Made by a program: the position numbers and the translations under genes. The notes under the pieces were generated by a model, which saw nothing but the letters and a program-made list of their open reading frames with translations, was not told the origin of the DNA and searched no databases. This document shows, one piece after another, positions 41,606 through 50,970 of a DNA stretch of 64,000 nt. The stretch is from Acidobacteriota bacterium (GTDB lineage Bacteria > Acidobacteriota > Vicinamibacteria > Vicinamibacterales > UBA2999). The stretch spans positions 1 through 64,000 of the forward strand of contig JAUYQQ010000004.1 of NCBI GenBank assembly GCA_030697165.1, given 5' to 3'. Position 1 is the stretch's first letter; every line of letters starts with the position of its first letter.

Positions 41606-42190
41606 ATGGCCAAACCCGCCGCCGCGTCCGACCGCCGAACCGAGATCCTGAAGAGCGCTGCGGCCGCTTTTCGCCGCCGCGGTTATTACGGCGCCAGCGT
41701 CGATGAGATTGCCTCGGCCCTGGAGATGACCAAGGGCAACCTCTACTACTACTTCAAGAACAAGGAAGAGATTCTCTTCGCCTGCCACGAGTATTCGCTC
41801 GACCTGCTGCTGGCACTGATGACCGACGTGCTGGCTGACACCGCGAGCCCCGAGGCGAAGCTGCGCCGGCTGGTGCTGGCATTCGTGCACCTGATTCTCG
41901 ACGAACTGCACGGCACCGCGCTGACGCTCGATCCTGAAGCGTTGTCGCCGGTTTTGCTGACGCGCGTGATCGAAAAACGCGACCAGTTCGACCAGGGCGT
42001 CCGCGCGATCATCCAGCAGGGCATCGACGAGGGCCAGTTCAAGGCCGGTGACCCGAAGCTGATCGAATTTGCCATGATGGGCGCAATCAACTGGATCCCC
42101 AAGTGGTTCGCCCCGGAAGGCCCCGCCACCTCCGACCAGATCGGCGACGCGTTTGCCGACTACCTGGTCGGTGGCCTCCTCAAAAATTAG
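41606..42190 (+). CDS. TetR-family transcriptional regulator
   Basis: The 194-residue protein has an N-terminal helix-turn-helix (RREILKSAAAAF-type start, then YGASVDEIASALEMTKGNLYYYFKNKEEIL) and an all-helical ligand domain of the TetR_C type. The Tyr-Tyr-Tyr-Phe-Lys recognition helix is canonical. It is divergent from boxC and likely controls the box genes and itself through 41520-41535, with an acyl-CoA such as benzoyl-CoA as effector; that is inference from context. Confidence 0.9.
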   Translation: MAKPAAASDRRTEILKSAAAAFRRRGYYGASVDEIASALEMTKGNLYYYFKNKEEILFACHEYSLDLLLALMTDVLADTASPEAKLRRLVLAFVHLILDELHGTALTLDPEALSPVLLTRVIEKRDQFDQGVRAIIQQGIDEGQFKAGDPKLIEFAMMGAINWIPKWFAPEGPATSDQIGDAFADYLVGGLLKN

Positions 42191-42289
42191 CAATCGGTTG
42201 CACTAATTTCGTACTCTCGCGGCCCGAACGTCACACGCCGGATCAATAATTCACCAGCGCAGACTTTCCCCCTTCAGCCACGAGGCCTC

Positions 42290-45200
42290 ATGAAGCTGTT
42301 CCGAACCTGCTCGATCCTTGCGCTGTTCCTCTATGCCGCGGTAACGCCGTACGCCGCGGGCCAGGCCAGCCTCTCGGCCCTCGATGTGCCGTACACCCAA
42401 GACTTCAACACCCTGGCGTCCTCGGACACCTCGAATACCACGCCGGCCGGGTGGGAGTTTGTCGAGACTGGGACGTCAGGGGCTGTTAACGGCTTGTATA
42501 CCGCCGGCAACGGCGCCGGTACCGCTGGCGACACCTACAGTTTCGGAACGAACTTCAGCTCGGAACGAGCCTTTGGCGGGCTGCAGAGCAATACCCACAT
42601 GCCCACCATCGGCGCCGTGTTCGTCAATAACACGGGCCAGCCGATTACGAGCCTCGATGTCAGCTACGTCGGCGAACAGTGGCGCCTGGGCGCCGCCGGC
42701 CGCCTCGACCGGCTCGACTTCCAGTACAGTCTCGACGCCGCTAGCCTCAACACCGGCACGTGGACCGATGTCGACGCGCTCGACTTCGTCGCGCCGGTCA
42801 CCACCGGCCCCACCGGCGCGCTCGACGGCAACGCCGCCCCGAACCGCACGCTAATCAGCGGATCGATTGCACTGAGCATCGCGCCTGGCGGCAGGCTCCG
42901 GATCCGCTGGACCGACTTCAATCCCACCGGTTCCGATGACGGCCTGGCCGTGGACGATTTCAGCATCACGCCGCGCGGCGACGGCCCGGTGCTGCCCTCG
43001 CTGACGATCAACGACGTTGCGGTGATGGAGGGCGACAGCGGCACCCAGACCGCCACCTTCACGGTGACGGCCTCGACCGTGCTCCACACCGGCATCTCGT
43101 TCGACATCGCCACCGCCGATGGCACAGGCATCGCGCCCGCCCAGGTCGCTGATTTCGACTACGTCGCTCGCGCCGAAGTGGACCAGTTGATCGCGGCAGG
43201 CAACACCACCTATACGTTCCACGTCACCATCAACGGCGACACCACGGTCGAAGCCCACGAAATCTTCTTCGTCAATCTCTCGGGCGTCACCGGCGCGACG
43301 ATTGCCGACGGCCAGGGTCTCGGCACCATCACGAACGACGATGTGGCGCCGCCGGTGGTGTCGGACGTCGTGATCAGCCAGGTCTACGGCGGTGGCGGCA
43401 ATTCGGGTGCGCCGCTCGGCCGCGACTTCATCGAGCTGTTCAACGCCGGCACCTCCGTGGTCAGCCTGGCAGACTGGTCGGTCCAGTACGCCAGCGCGAC
43501 GGGCACGACTTGGTCCGTCACGAACTTGACCGGCACCATTGCCCCTGGCGGGTACTACCTGGTCCAGCAGGCGGTCAATCCCGGCAACCCGAGCGCCCCG
43601 GCGCTGCCAATAACACCCGATGCGATCGGCACCATCGGCATGGCGACCGGCGCCGGCAAGGTGGCCCTCGTGTCCTCGACGACGGCCATTGCCGGCGCGT
43701 GTCCGGTCAGCGGTGTCGTGGATTTGGTCGGCTACGGTACTACCGCCAACTGCTTTGAAGGCACGGCGGCGGCGGCGGCGCCGAGCAATACCACTGCGGG
43801 CTTCCGCAAGCGCGGCGGCTGCTACGACTCCGATCACAACAACGTCGACTTCGCGATCAACCAACCGGGCCCGCGCAACAGCGCCTCGCCCGCGCGCAGC
43901 TGCACGCCCATCACCGTGGCGATCCACGACCTCCAGGGCAACGGCCTGACCACGCCGTTCTTCGATCAGGACGTGCTCACGACCGGCATCGTCACCGGCA
44001 AGAAGAGCAACGGCTTCTTCATGCAGTCGCCGCCGGCCGGATACGACGCCGACCCGATGACGTCGGAAGCGTTGTTCGTGTTCACCGGCGCGACGCCCGC
44101 GGTCGTGGCCGGTGACGAGGTGACCGCCCGCGGCACCGCCACCGAGTACTTCTCGCTGACCCAGGTCGAAGCCTCGCTGCCCGGCGACCTCACGATCGTG
44201 TCGACAGGGAACGCGCTGCCGGCCCCGATCACGCTGACGGCGGCCATGCTCGATCCAGCCGGTGCGCCGCAGCAGCTCGAGCCCTACGAGGGCATGCGCA
44301 TCGCCGCGGCCGCGCTCGTCTCGGTGGCGCCAACCGACGGCTTCGGCGAGATCGCCGCCGTGCTTCCCGGTGTGCCACGGCCCATGCGGGAGCCCGGCAT
44401 TCCGCTGTCGGATCCGGTGCCGCCGGATCCGACCTCCGGCGTGCCCGATTGCTGCATTCCGCGGTTTGATGGGAATCCGGAACGCATCTTCATCGACACC
44501 GAAGGTCTCGCCGGCATGTCGGTGACCTCGGTGACGTCGAACGTCACGCTGGGGAATGTCCTGGGCCCGCTGGACTTCTCTTTCGGCGCCTACAAGATCC
44601 TGCCGGAGGTCGCGCCCACCGTCAGCGCCAACATGACTGGCGTGCCAGTGCCGACGCCGTTGGCTGGCGAGTTCACGGTGGCCGGCTTCAACATCGAGAA
44701 CTTCGGCGGCGACGCGACTCGCCTGCAGAAGGCGTCGCGCGCGATTCGCGAGTTGATGCGCTCGCCCGACGTCATCGGCCACATCGAGATCCTCAACGAG
44801 GCGGCACTGCAGGCGCTGGCCGACCAGGTGAACCACGACGCGATCGCCGCGGGTGAGCCCGATCCCAACTATCAGGCGCGACTGGTCCTCGGCCCGCCCA
44901 TCAATGGCCAGCCGTCAGTGCAGAACCTTGGCTTCCTCGTCAAGACCTCGCGCGTGCGCATCGACTCGGTGAGCCAGGAGCCGGCTGGCTCGTACACGCC
45001 TCCCGGCAGCACGTCGTCGGCGGTCTTGTATGACCGCCCGCCATTGGTGCTGCGGGCAACGGCTGACGCCGAGGGCGTCAACCCCCGTCCCATGATCGTG
45101 GTCGTCAATCACTTGCGCTCGTTCATCAGCATCGCGGTGGTGGGTATCGAAGGCGATCGGGTGCGAGCTAAGCGCACGGCGCAGGCTGAGGCCACGGCGC

Positions 45201-46270
45201 AGTTGCTGCAGGACCTGCAAACCGACAACCCGGGAGTGGCGGTGATCTCGGTGGGCGACTACAACGCCTACGAGTTCAACGACGGCTACACCGACCCGAT
45301 GTCGATCATCACGGGCTCACCCACTCCCGACGACCAGATCGTCGTCGATGCCAGCCCCGACCTGGTCGATCCCAACTACATCAACCTGACCGGCGGGCTC
45401 CCGGCCGGCGAGCGCTACAGCTTCATCTTCGAGGGGACGCCGCAGGCGCTGGATCACGTCCTGGTCAATACCGTCGCGAACGGCTACCTGCAGGGTTACG
45501 CGATCGCACGCGGCAACGCGGACTTCCCGGCCAGCGCCGCGTTCACTGCCGACCCGACGCGGCCAGAGAGATCCTCGGATCACGACATGCCGGTCGCCTA
45601 CTTCCGCTTCCCGCCGCCCTCTGCCGACCTGGCGGTCAGCATCGTCGCCGACGCGGCCACGGCTGCCGCGGGCGGCTCGGTCACCTACACGGTGACCGTG
45701 ACCAATAACGGCGGCTCGCCCGCGCAGAACGTGGTCGTGAGCGCGAACGCCACGACCACCACCTACGCATCGATGGCGGCGGGCGCCGTGGAAACGTTCA
45801 CCTTCAGCGCGTTGGTCGGCTGCGATGCACCGAACGCCACGCTGTTCACCGCCACGGCGTCAGTCGTCTCCGATACGGCCGACCCGGGGCCGGCTAACAA
45901 CAGCGCCGCCGCTTCGGTGGTGGTCACCAATGCCCCGCCCACGTTGAGCGGAATCACGACCAGCACGTCGGTGCTCTGGCCGGCCAATCACCAGATGGTC
46001 GATGTCATCATCCGCTACACCGCCGCCGATCAGTGTGGGCTGGTGGTGACCGGGTTGTCGGTGACGAGCAACGAGCCGATCAACGGCGCCGGTGACGGCA
46101 ACACCGCTCCGGATTGGGAAGTCATCGACGCCAACCTGATCCGGTTGCGGGCGGAACGCGCCGGCGGCGGCGCGGGGCGCATCTACACCGTGGCGATCAC
46201 GGCCACCGATGCGGCGGGCCAGGCCACCCAGTCGTCGGTGGCCATCACGGTGCCGCACAGCCGCAAGTAG
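42290..46270 (+). CDS. Large secreted nuclease-type protein: Calx-beta, lamin-tail and endonuclease/exonuclease domains
   Basis: The 1326-residue protein has a signal peptide (about 1-25). An N-terminal beta-rich domain (about 28-235) is followed by a Calx-beta domain (about 240-355; GTITNDD end), a lamin-tail domain (about 362-460; ISQVYGGGGNSGAP, FIELFN) and an OB-like region (about 545-720). An endonuclease/exonuclease/phosphatase domain spans about 790-1108, with FTVAGFNIENFGGD, ISVGDYNAYE and SSDHDMPVAYF giving the Asn, Glu, Asp and His metal/catalytic residues. CARDB- and HYR-like beta domains end it. This layout is like ExeM/NucH-type extracellular DNases. It probably degrades extracellular DNA or phosphate esters. 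Confidence 0.88.
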   Translation: MKLFRTCSILALFLYAAVTPYAAGQASLSALDVPYTQDFNTLASSDTSNTTPAGWEFVETGTSGAVNGLYTAGNGAGTAGDTYSFGTNFSSERAFGGLQSNTHMPTIGAVFVNNTGQPITSLDVSYVGEQWRLGAAGRLDRLDFQYSLDAASLNTGTWTDVDALDFVAPVTTGPTGALDGNAAPNRTLISGSIALSIAPGGRLRIRWTDFNPTGSDDGLAVDDFSITPRGDGPVLPSLTINDVAVMEGDSGTQTATFTVTASTVLHTGISFDIATADGTGIAPAQVADFDYVARAEVDQLIAAGNTTYTFHVTINGDTTVEAHEIFFVNLSGVTGATIADGQGLGTITNDDVAPPVVSDVVISQVYGGGGNSGAPLGRDFIELFNAGTSVVSLADWSVQYASATGTTWSVTNLTGTIAPGGYYLVQQAVNPGNPSAPALPITPDAIGTIGMATGAGKVALVSSTTAIAGACPVSGVVDLVGYGTTANCFEGTAAAAAPSNTTAGFRKRGGCYDSDHNNVDFAINQPGPRNSASPARSCTPITVAIHDLQGNGLTTPFFDQDVLTTGIVTGKKSNGFFMQSPPAGYDADPMTSEALFVFTGATPAVVAGDEVTARGTATEYFSLTQVEASLPGDLTIVSTGNALPAPITLTAAMLDPAGAPQQLEPYEGMRIAAAALVSVAPTDGFGEIAAVLPGVPRPMREPGIPLSDPVPPDPTSGVPDCCIPRFDGNPERIFIDTEGLAGMSVTSVTSNVTLGNVLGPLDFSFGAYKILPEVAPTVSANMTGVPVPTPLAGEFTVAGFNIENFGGDATRLQKASRAIRELMRSPDVIGHIEILNEAALQALADQVNHDAIAAGEPDPNYQARLVLGPPINGQPSVQNLGFLVKTSRVRIDSVSQEPAGSYTPPGSTSSAVLYDRPPLVLRATADAEGVNPRPMIVVVNHLRSFISIAVVGIEGDRVRAKRTAQAEATAQLLQDLQTDNPGVAVISVGDYNAYEFNDGYTDPMSIITGSPTPDDQIVVDASPDLVDPNYINLTGGLPAGERYSFIFEGTPQALDHVLVNTVANGYLQGYAIARGNADFPASAAFTADPTRPERSSDHDMPVAYFRFPPPSADLAVSIVADAATAAAGGSVTYTVTVTNNGGSPAQNVVVSANATTTTYASMAAGAVETFTFSALVGCDAPNATLFTATASVVSDTADPGPANNSAAASVVVTNAPPTLSGITTSTSVLWPANHQMVDVIIRYTAADQCGLVVTGLSVTSNEPINGAGDGNTAPDWEVIDANLIRLRAERAGGGAGRIYTVAITATDAAGQATQSSVAITVPHSRK

Positions 46271-46318
46271 CGAACACGACCGCGACGGTCACCAGGGGCC
46301 GGAGGGTTTCCTCCGGCC

Positions 46319-47686
46319 TCAGGGGTTGAGCCGGACCCGCCGAATCGTCCACACGGTGTCTTCGCCGGCGGCTTCGCCCTGCATGAAACCCAGGGTGTCG
46401 CCGCACACGGCCATGGGCATGGGCGCCGCGCCAACCGGCAGCGTCACGTCGATTGCGCGCAGGCGCGTCACCGCCCGGCCGTTCGCATCGAGAGTCAGCC
46501 GGACGAGGCGGCGGACACCGTCCGCGGTGGTCTGCAGTCCCACGAACCCGGTGCCATGACGGCGCAGCCGATCGAACCCGGCCAGCGCGATCGTCTTCGG
46601 GGCCGTCACGGGGCTCACCGCCCGCGTGCGCAGATCGATGGCCAGCAAGCCGTCGCGATGCGAGACGTAGGCCACGTTGTCGCGGCGGCCCAGGGTGAGG
46701 CTGAGCGGCACGACGTCGCCCAGGCTGGCCAACACCGTCAACTGAGTAGCGGCTGGCCTCAGTACCAGGACGCGGCGCTGCGCGGTGTCGAGCACCAGTA
46801 CGGCCCCAGACCCCGCCATCGCCACATCGACCGGCTGCGCGGGCACGAGCGACTCGGGAACCGCGAAGCTTGCCAGCGGCCGGCCGGAGATGAGCTGCAC
46901 CCGATGCAGGGTGGCGCCGCGGCCATCGCCTTCCGCGGTGGCGACCCAGAGGCTGCCGTTGGTCGTGTCGATGTCGAGGGCCGTGACGTCCAGGAAGCCG
47001 GCCACCTCGGCGCGCGTCAAGTCGGTGGCGTGATCGCTGCCTTCGGCCACGATCTGCAACTTGCGGCCGGGCCGGTCGCCGAACACGAAGCGCTTCGACA
47101 CCGCATCGCACACCAGGCCCCCGGGCGCGAACGCGGCGCTGGTAAATCGCCCGGCCTCTTCGATGGCCAAAGGTGCCAGGGGTGCCAAAGGGGCCTCAGG
47201 GGCCTTGGGTGCCAGGGGTGCCACGGGTGCCAGGGGCTTGTCCCGCCGTAGCTCGGCTGGCTCGCTGCGAGCGGAGGCGGATGCCAGAGGTGCTGTGGAC
47301 CCGCCTTCGCGGATCACTGCCTCTACGGCTGGCCATCCAGGCAGGTCGCGCGTGCGTGCGAACTCCTCTCCACTCGCATCAACAGTCGCGCCCAGTTCCA
47401 CTAACCGTCGAATCATCACCAGCGCATCGTCGGGACGATTGCTGAGCGCCTGCGTTCGCGCCAGCAGCAACATCAACGATCGGTCGTTACGCGGGCCTTG
47501 TTGGACGGTGCGCCAGGCCAGGTCGTGGGCGCGCTCGAATTCTCCGTGAGCGATGGCCGCCTCAGTTTGCGCACGACACTCGGCGACACCGGAGCAGGCC
47601 ACGGGCGTGGCTTGCTTCGCCGACCCGGGAGCGGCAGGGGCGGCGAGAGCCAGGGCAAGGCAGGAGGCAGTCGTCCAACGAACCAC
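46319..47686 (-). CDS. Secreted beta-propeller-like protein with Ala-Pro linker
   Basis: The GTG at 47686 gives 455 residues with a signal peptide (about 1-24). A helical TPR-like part (about 30-125) leads to an Ala/Pro/Leu linker (about 150-175) with KAPEAPLAPLAPL-type repeats, then a propeller-like domain (about 178-455) with strands such as RFVFGDRPGRKLQIVAEG and GSLWVATAEGDGRG. No enzymatic residues were recognised. An intergenic-type repeat (47242-47285) lies in frame within the linker. It may be a cell-surface or periplasmic binding protein; no function is proposed. Confidence 0.72.
   Translation of the reverse strand: MVRWTTASCLALALAAPAAPGSAKQATPVACSGVAECRAQTEAAIAHGEFERAHDLAWRTVQQGPRNDRSLMLLLARTQALSNRPDDALVMIRRLVELGATVDASGEEFARTRDLPGWPAVEAVIREGGSTAPLASASARSEPAELRRDKPLAPVAPLAPKAPEAPLAPLAPLAIEEAGRFTSAAFAPGGLVCDAVSKRFVFGDRPGRKLQIVAEGSDHATDLTRAEVAGFLDVTALDIDTTNGSLWVATAEGDGRGATLHRVQLISGRPLASFAVPESLVPAQPVDVAMAGSGAVLVLDTAQRRVLVLRPAATQLTVLASLGDVVPLSLTLGRRDNVAYVSHRDGLLAIDLRTRAVSPVTAPKTIALAGFDRLRRHGTGFVGLQTTADGVRRLVRLTLDANGRAVTRLRAIDVTLPVGAAPMPMAVCGDTLGFMQGEAAGEDTVWTIRRVRLNP
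47242..47285. repeat. Intergenic-type repeat (CGCCGTAGCTC...GAGCGGAGGCGG) in frame inside the propeller gene
   Basis: CGCCGTAGCTC and GAGCGGAGGCGG are shared with 55109-55150 on the opposite strand, where the spacer is shorter. Here it encodes part of the Ser/Arg/Glu-rich linker between the TPR-like part and the propeller. Confidence 0.6.
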
Positions 47687-47767
47687 GAGAGCGACAAGAT
47701 TACCTTGACCGCAGGCTTCGGCGTGTCACTGACAAGAATCAGACCGGGGTGTCCTGCCGAGCGCGAT

Positions 47768-47796
47768 TTCGCTCTCGGGTCCTCCGTCCATATAAT
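47768..47796 (+). promoter_or_regulatory. Sigma70-like promoter for the receiver-type gene
   Basis: TTCGCT (47768-47773) and a perfect TATAAT (47791-47796) are 17 bases apart, upstream of the ATG at 47842. The -35 box is weak. Confidence 0.4.
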
Positions 47797-47841
47797 CAGA
47801 AGGTCGGCAAGGCCGGTGCGGCCGATGACCGAGCCCTACAC

Positions 47842-49107
47842 ATGTACACGCATACGCTGTTGATCGTCGACGACAGCATCACGGTTGAGCAAGAGATTCG
47901 GGCGGCGCTTGCCGACGAGCCGATCCAGGTGAGCGTGGCGGCCAACGGCCATCGGGCGCTGGACCAAATCGAAGCGACTCGCCCGGACGTCGTCCTGGCG
48001 AGCACGGCCGCGCAGGGCGTGAACGGGTATGGCCTGGCGCACTATGTCTCGCAACGGCCGTATCTAAGCAAGGTGGCGGTGTTGTTGGTGACGGCAACCG
48101 TCAGTCCCGCCGACACCCACCGGATGAAACAATCTGGTGCCAGGGGATTCATTTGCCATCCGATCGAGCCGGGTATCGTCATCGCGAGGGTGAAGGAAGT
48201 GTTGATGCTCTCGGCGCCCGACCTCGGCCAACCCGACGTGCTCGGGCAGCTGGTCACGGCCTTCGACGCCATCGATGCGTCCATGACCAGCCAGGTGTTC
48301 GGCGGAAAGGCGAACCCCAACGAACTCGCCATCACGCCAGAAGCGCTGGCGCGAATCGTCAACGACGCTGTCACACAGGCCATTGCGGCGTACGAAAAAG
48401 AACGCAACCTGGCAGCGGCGCCCGGTCGCGATGAGGCGATCGGGCGCGGCCAGGCGCCGCGCGTTGCGCCGCCGACGCCAGGGCGATTGGCACGAGAGCA
48501 GTTACAACGCGACATGGGCCTGGATGACATCGGGTTCGAGCCGGCGCCGCCTGCCGAGACGGTCGATTACGCTGCCCTGACGGCGGAAATGGGCGTGGAC
48601 GATTTCGCGTTCGAGGAACACGACAGCACGCGCCCAGTCGAGGCCGGCGAGCCCCGCAAAGTGGTTCAGAACCCATTCGCGGCGCCGCGCTTAGTGCTGC
48701 CCGACCCGGGCCCACCCGCCGAGGTGTCGGACGCAAGCGGAACGAGCGTACTGGAGCCGTTGCGGGATGCGGTCGTGTTGCTGGGGACGGCCTTGGCTGA
48801 TCAGGCGAACCGTTTGCGATCGGCCCTCGCCGAGCGCGGACGCCGCGGCCCAGATGAACGCGTCGCAGCCGTCCCGGCGAGGCAGCCGACGCCTCCGCCG
48901 GTCCAGGCGCCCGCGCCCGTGGCGCCGGTTCCCGTGCCGGCAGAGCCGGTTCCCGCGCAGCCGCCTCCCCCGCATCAGCCGCCGCGCCCGTCATTGGAAC
49001 GGTTGGCGGCCATGACGCCAGAAGAGGCCGCGAAGTCGGTCTTCTTCACCTTCGATCCGATCCCGCCCGTCCCGCCACCGATTCCCCGCGAGCCGCACGA
49101 ACCCTGA
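47842..49107 (+). CDS. Degenerate receiver protein with Pro-rich C terminus
   Basis: The ATG at 47842 starts a receiver-like domain (about 1-125) of a 421-residue protein; the frame is open from 47749, but this start keeps the canonical MYTHTLLIVDDS. Acidic Asp10-Asp11 and Thr84 are kept, but the phospho-acceptor position in PDVVLASTAAQGVNG is Ser54 and the conserved Lys is His106 (FICHPIEP). It should therefore not be phosphorylated normally. A short helical segment (about 130-205), two similar segments RDMGLDDIGFEP and AEMGVDDFAFEE, and a Pro-rich tail (about 345-421) ending in a possible hydrophobic motif follow. It may act as a scaffold. The next gene, convergent, lies four bases away. 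Confidence 0.82.
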   Translation: MYTHTLLIVDDSITVEQEIRAALADEPIQVSVAANGHRALDQIEATRPDVVLASTAAQGVNGYGLAHYVSQRPYLSKVAVLLVTATVSPADTHRMKQSGARGFICHPIEPGIVIARVKEVLMLSAPDLGQPDVLGQLVTAFDAIDASMTSQVFGGKANPNELAITPEALARIVNDAVTQAIAAYEKERNLAAAPGRDEAIGRGQAPRVAPPTPGRLAREQLQRDMGLDDIGFEPAPPAETVDYAALTAEMGVDDFAFEEHDSTRPVEAGEPRKVVQNPFAAPRLVLPDPGPPAEVSDASGTSVLEPLRDAVVLLGTALADQANRLRSALAERGRRGPDERVAAVPARQPTPPPVQAPAPVAPVPVPAEPVPAQPPPPHQPPRPSLERLAAMTPEEAAKSVFFTFDPIPPVPPPIPREPHEP

Positions 49108-49111
49108 ACGG

Positions 49112-49807
49112 TTACTGGGCGGTCTCGCCGGGCTTCAGCTTCAGCACTTCAATCCCCGAACCGGCCAGGTGCTGCTCGAGCTGTTCCGGCGTCCCGCTCA
49201 GCATCGGAAACGTGCCGCAGTGCATAGGCACCACCTGCTTCACGCCCAGCCACTTGGCCGCGATCGCGGCGGTGTCGGGGCCCATCGTGAAACGATCGCC
49301 AATGGGCAGGAACGCAATGTCCGGCTTGTACAGCTCGGCGATCAGCTTCATGTCGCCGAACAGCGCGGTATCCCCGGCGAAGTAAATCGTCTGGCCGTTC
49401 TCGAGCTTCACCACGAACCCCGTGGCTTCGCCCAGGTAGTGCACGCCGTTGTCCTCGAAGCTGCTGCTGTGGCGGGCATCGGTCATGGTGATGCGCAGGC
49501 CCTGCACGGTGATCGTGCCGCCCTTGTTCATGGGTTCGAAATTCTTCAGGCCCTTGGCTTCGAGGTGGCGGTAGATCTCCCAATTGGCGACGACCGGCGC
49601 GCCGGTCAACTTGGCCATGGCCGCGACATCGGTGAAGTGGTCGAAGTGGCCATGCGAGACCAGGATCAGGTCGGCCTTGGTCGGCCGCGCCGACTCGGGA
49701 AAGACCGGGTTGCCGGTGTACCAGGGATCGAAGAGCAGCTCTTTTCCGCCCGGCGTCCGGACACGAAACGAGGAGTGACCCAACCAGGTAATTGCCAGAT
49801 TCTGCAT
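49112..49807 (-). CDS. Metal-dependent hydrolase, metallo-beta-lactamase fold (UPF0173 type)
   Basis: The frame continues to 49924, but the ATG at 49807, preceded by GAGGAC, gives 231 residues as expected for the UPF0173 group. The metal-binding motif SHGHFDHFTDV (His-x-His-x-Asp-His) is intact, followed by TMTDARHSSSF and FAGDTALFGDM with the bridging Asp; a late His is in VVPMHCGTF. The start MQNLAITWLGHSSF is characteristic. It is a cytoplasmic hydrolase of unknown substrate. The upstream gap to lipA holds inverted 9-mer repeats. Confidence 0.9.
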   Translation of the reverse strand: MQNLAITWLGHSSFRVRTPGGKELLFDPWYTGNPVFPESARPTKADLILVSHGHFDHFTDVAAMAKLTGAPVVANWEIYRHLEAKGLKNFEPMNKGGTITVQGLRITMTDARHSSSFEDNGVHYLGEATGFVVKLENGQTIYFAGDTALFGDMKLIAELYKPDIAFLPIGDRFTMGPDTAAIAAKWLGVKQVVPMHCGTFPMLSGTPEQLEQHLAGSGIEVLKLKPGETAQ

Positions 49808-49832
49808 ACGTTGTCCTCGGTTCGGAAGCATC

Positions 49833-49917
49833 ACACAGAACCACGGAAACACGGAACCACCCTTTGCTAACGAGACCAAACGCAATTCTGTGTTTCGGGG
49901 CTTCTGTGCTTCCGTGG
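49833..49917. repeat. Inverted short repeats (CACGGAA-type units)
   Basis: Units such as CCACGGAAACACGGAACCAC at 49841-49860 face TTCTGTGTTTCGG and TTCTGTGCTTCCGTGG at 49885-49917. The region can fold into a stem in the divergent gap between the hydrolase gene and lipA. A similar pair is at 58009-58084. Confidence 0.65.
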
Positions 49918-49962
49918 CGGGCATTTAGGGCCCTCTGCCAATTCAGCTACACTTGAGGGAGC

Positions 49963-50865
49963 ATGGTGGAAGCGCCGTTACATTTCGTGAAACCCCGCGA
50001 GCCCAAGCCGGAGTGGCTCAAGGTCCGCGCCCCGGGGTCTGAGAACTACCTGCGCCTGCGCGGCATCATGCGCGATCTCAAGCTGAACACCGTTTGCGAG
50101 GACGCGCACTGCCCCAACATCGGCGAGTGCTGGCATCACGGCACGGCGACCTTCATGATCCTGGGCGACGTCTGCACGCGCGCCTGCACCTACTGCGCGG
50201 TGGCGCACGGCCGGCCCGCGACGCTCGACATTGATGAACCGCGGCGGGTCGGTGAAGCGGTTGAGAAGATGGCGCTGAAATACGCCGTCATCACCTCCGT
50301 CGATCGCGACGATCAGCCTGATGGCGGCGCCGGCATCTTCGCTGAGACCATTCGCGAGATCAAGGCGCGCCTGCCCGAGTGCCGCGTCGAAGTGCTGATC
50401 CCCGACTTCAAGGGCGACGCCGGTCCGCTGGAGACCGTGCTGGACGCGAAGCCTGACGTGCTGAACCACAACACGGAAACGGTGCCGCGGCTGTATCGCG
50501 CCGTCCGCTCAGGCGGCAAGTACGCGCGCACGCTGGAACTGCTCGCCCGCGCGCGTAACTACGCGCCGGGGATCCCGACCAAGACCGGCATGATGATGGG
50601 GCTCGGCGAGGAGCAGGACGAAGTCGTGCAGGTGTTCAAGGACTTGCGCGACGTGGGCGTGTCGATCCTGACGCTGGGCCAGTACCTGCGCCCGTCAACC
50701 GAACACGCGGTGATGACGCGCTATTACACCCCCGACGAGTTCCGCGAGTTGAAGCGCATGGCCATGGACCTTGGCTTCGCCCACGTCGAAGCCGGCCCGT
50801 TGGTGCGCAGTTCCTACCACGCACACGAACAGGCAGATGCGGCTACGGCGGCTCTCGCCCGCTAG
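49963..50865 (+). CDS. lipA: Lipoyl synthase
   Basis: The 300-residue radical SAM protein has the N-terminal auxiliary cluster motif CEDAHCPNIGEC (Cys-x4-Cys-x5-Cys), the radical SAM cluster motif CTRACTYC, and the C-terminal RSSYHA with the Ser that binds the auxiliary cluster. GAGGGAG precedes the ATG. LipA inserts two sulfur atoms into protein-bound octanoyl groups to make lipoyl cofactors, which AceF, encoded at 58100, needs. No lipB gene is adjacent. Confidence 0.96.
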   Translation: MVEAPLHFVKPREPKPEWLKVRAPGSENYLRLRGIMRDLKLNTVCEDAHCPNIGECWHHGTATFMILGDVCTRACTYCAVAHGRPATLDIDEPRRVGEAVEKMALKYAVITSVDRDDQPDGGAGIFAETIREIKARLPECRVEVLIPDFKGDAGPLETVLDAKPDVLNHNTETVPRLYRAVRSGGKYARTLELLARARNYAPGIPTKTGMMMGLGEEQDEVVQVFKDLRDVGVSILTLGQYLRPSTEHAVMTRYYTPDEFRELKRMAMDLGFAHVEAGPLVRSSYHAHEQADAATAALAR

Positions 50866-50898
50866 CTAAGTCGCCCGTGACGGTCCCGTCAAGGATTG

Positions 50899-50970
50899 CG
50901 CTCCCGACGGGAAGTTCCCTCCCGACAAGATGTGCCCTCCCGACAAGAGGTGCCCTCCCGTCAGGCTCCT
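50899..50970. repeat. 18-bp tandem repeat, about four units
   Basis: Units start at 50899, 50917, 50935 and 50953 and are variants of GCCCTCCCGACAAGAGGT. The central two match best. They lie between the lipA and ankyrin-gene stop codons and reach the latter. Confidence 0.75.
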
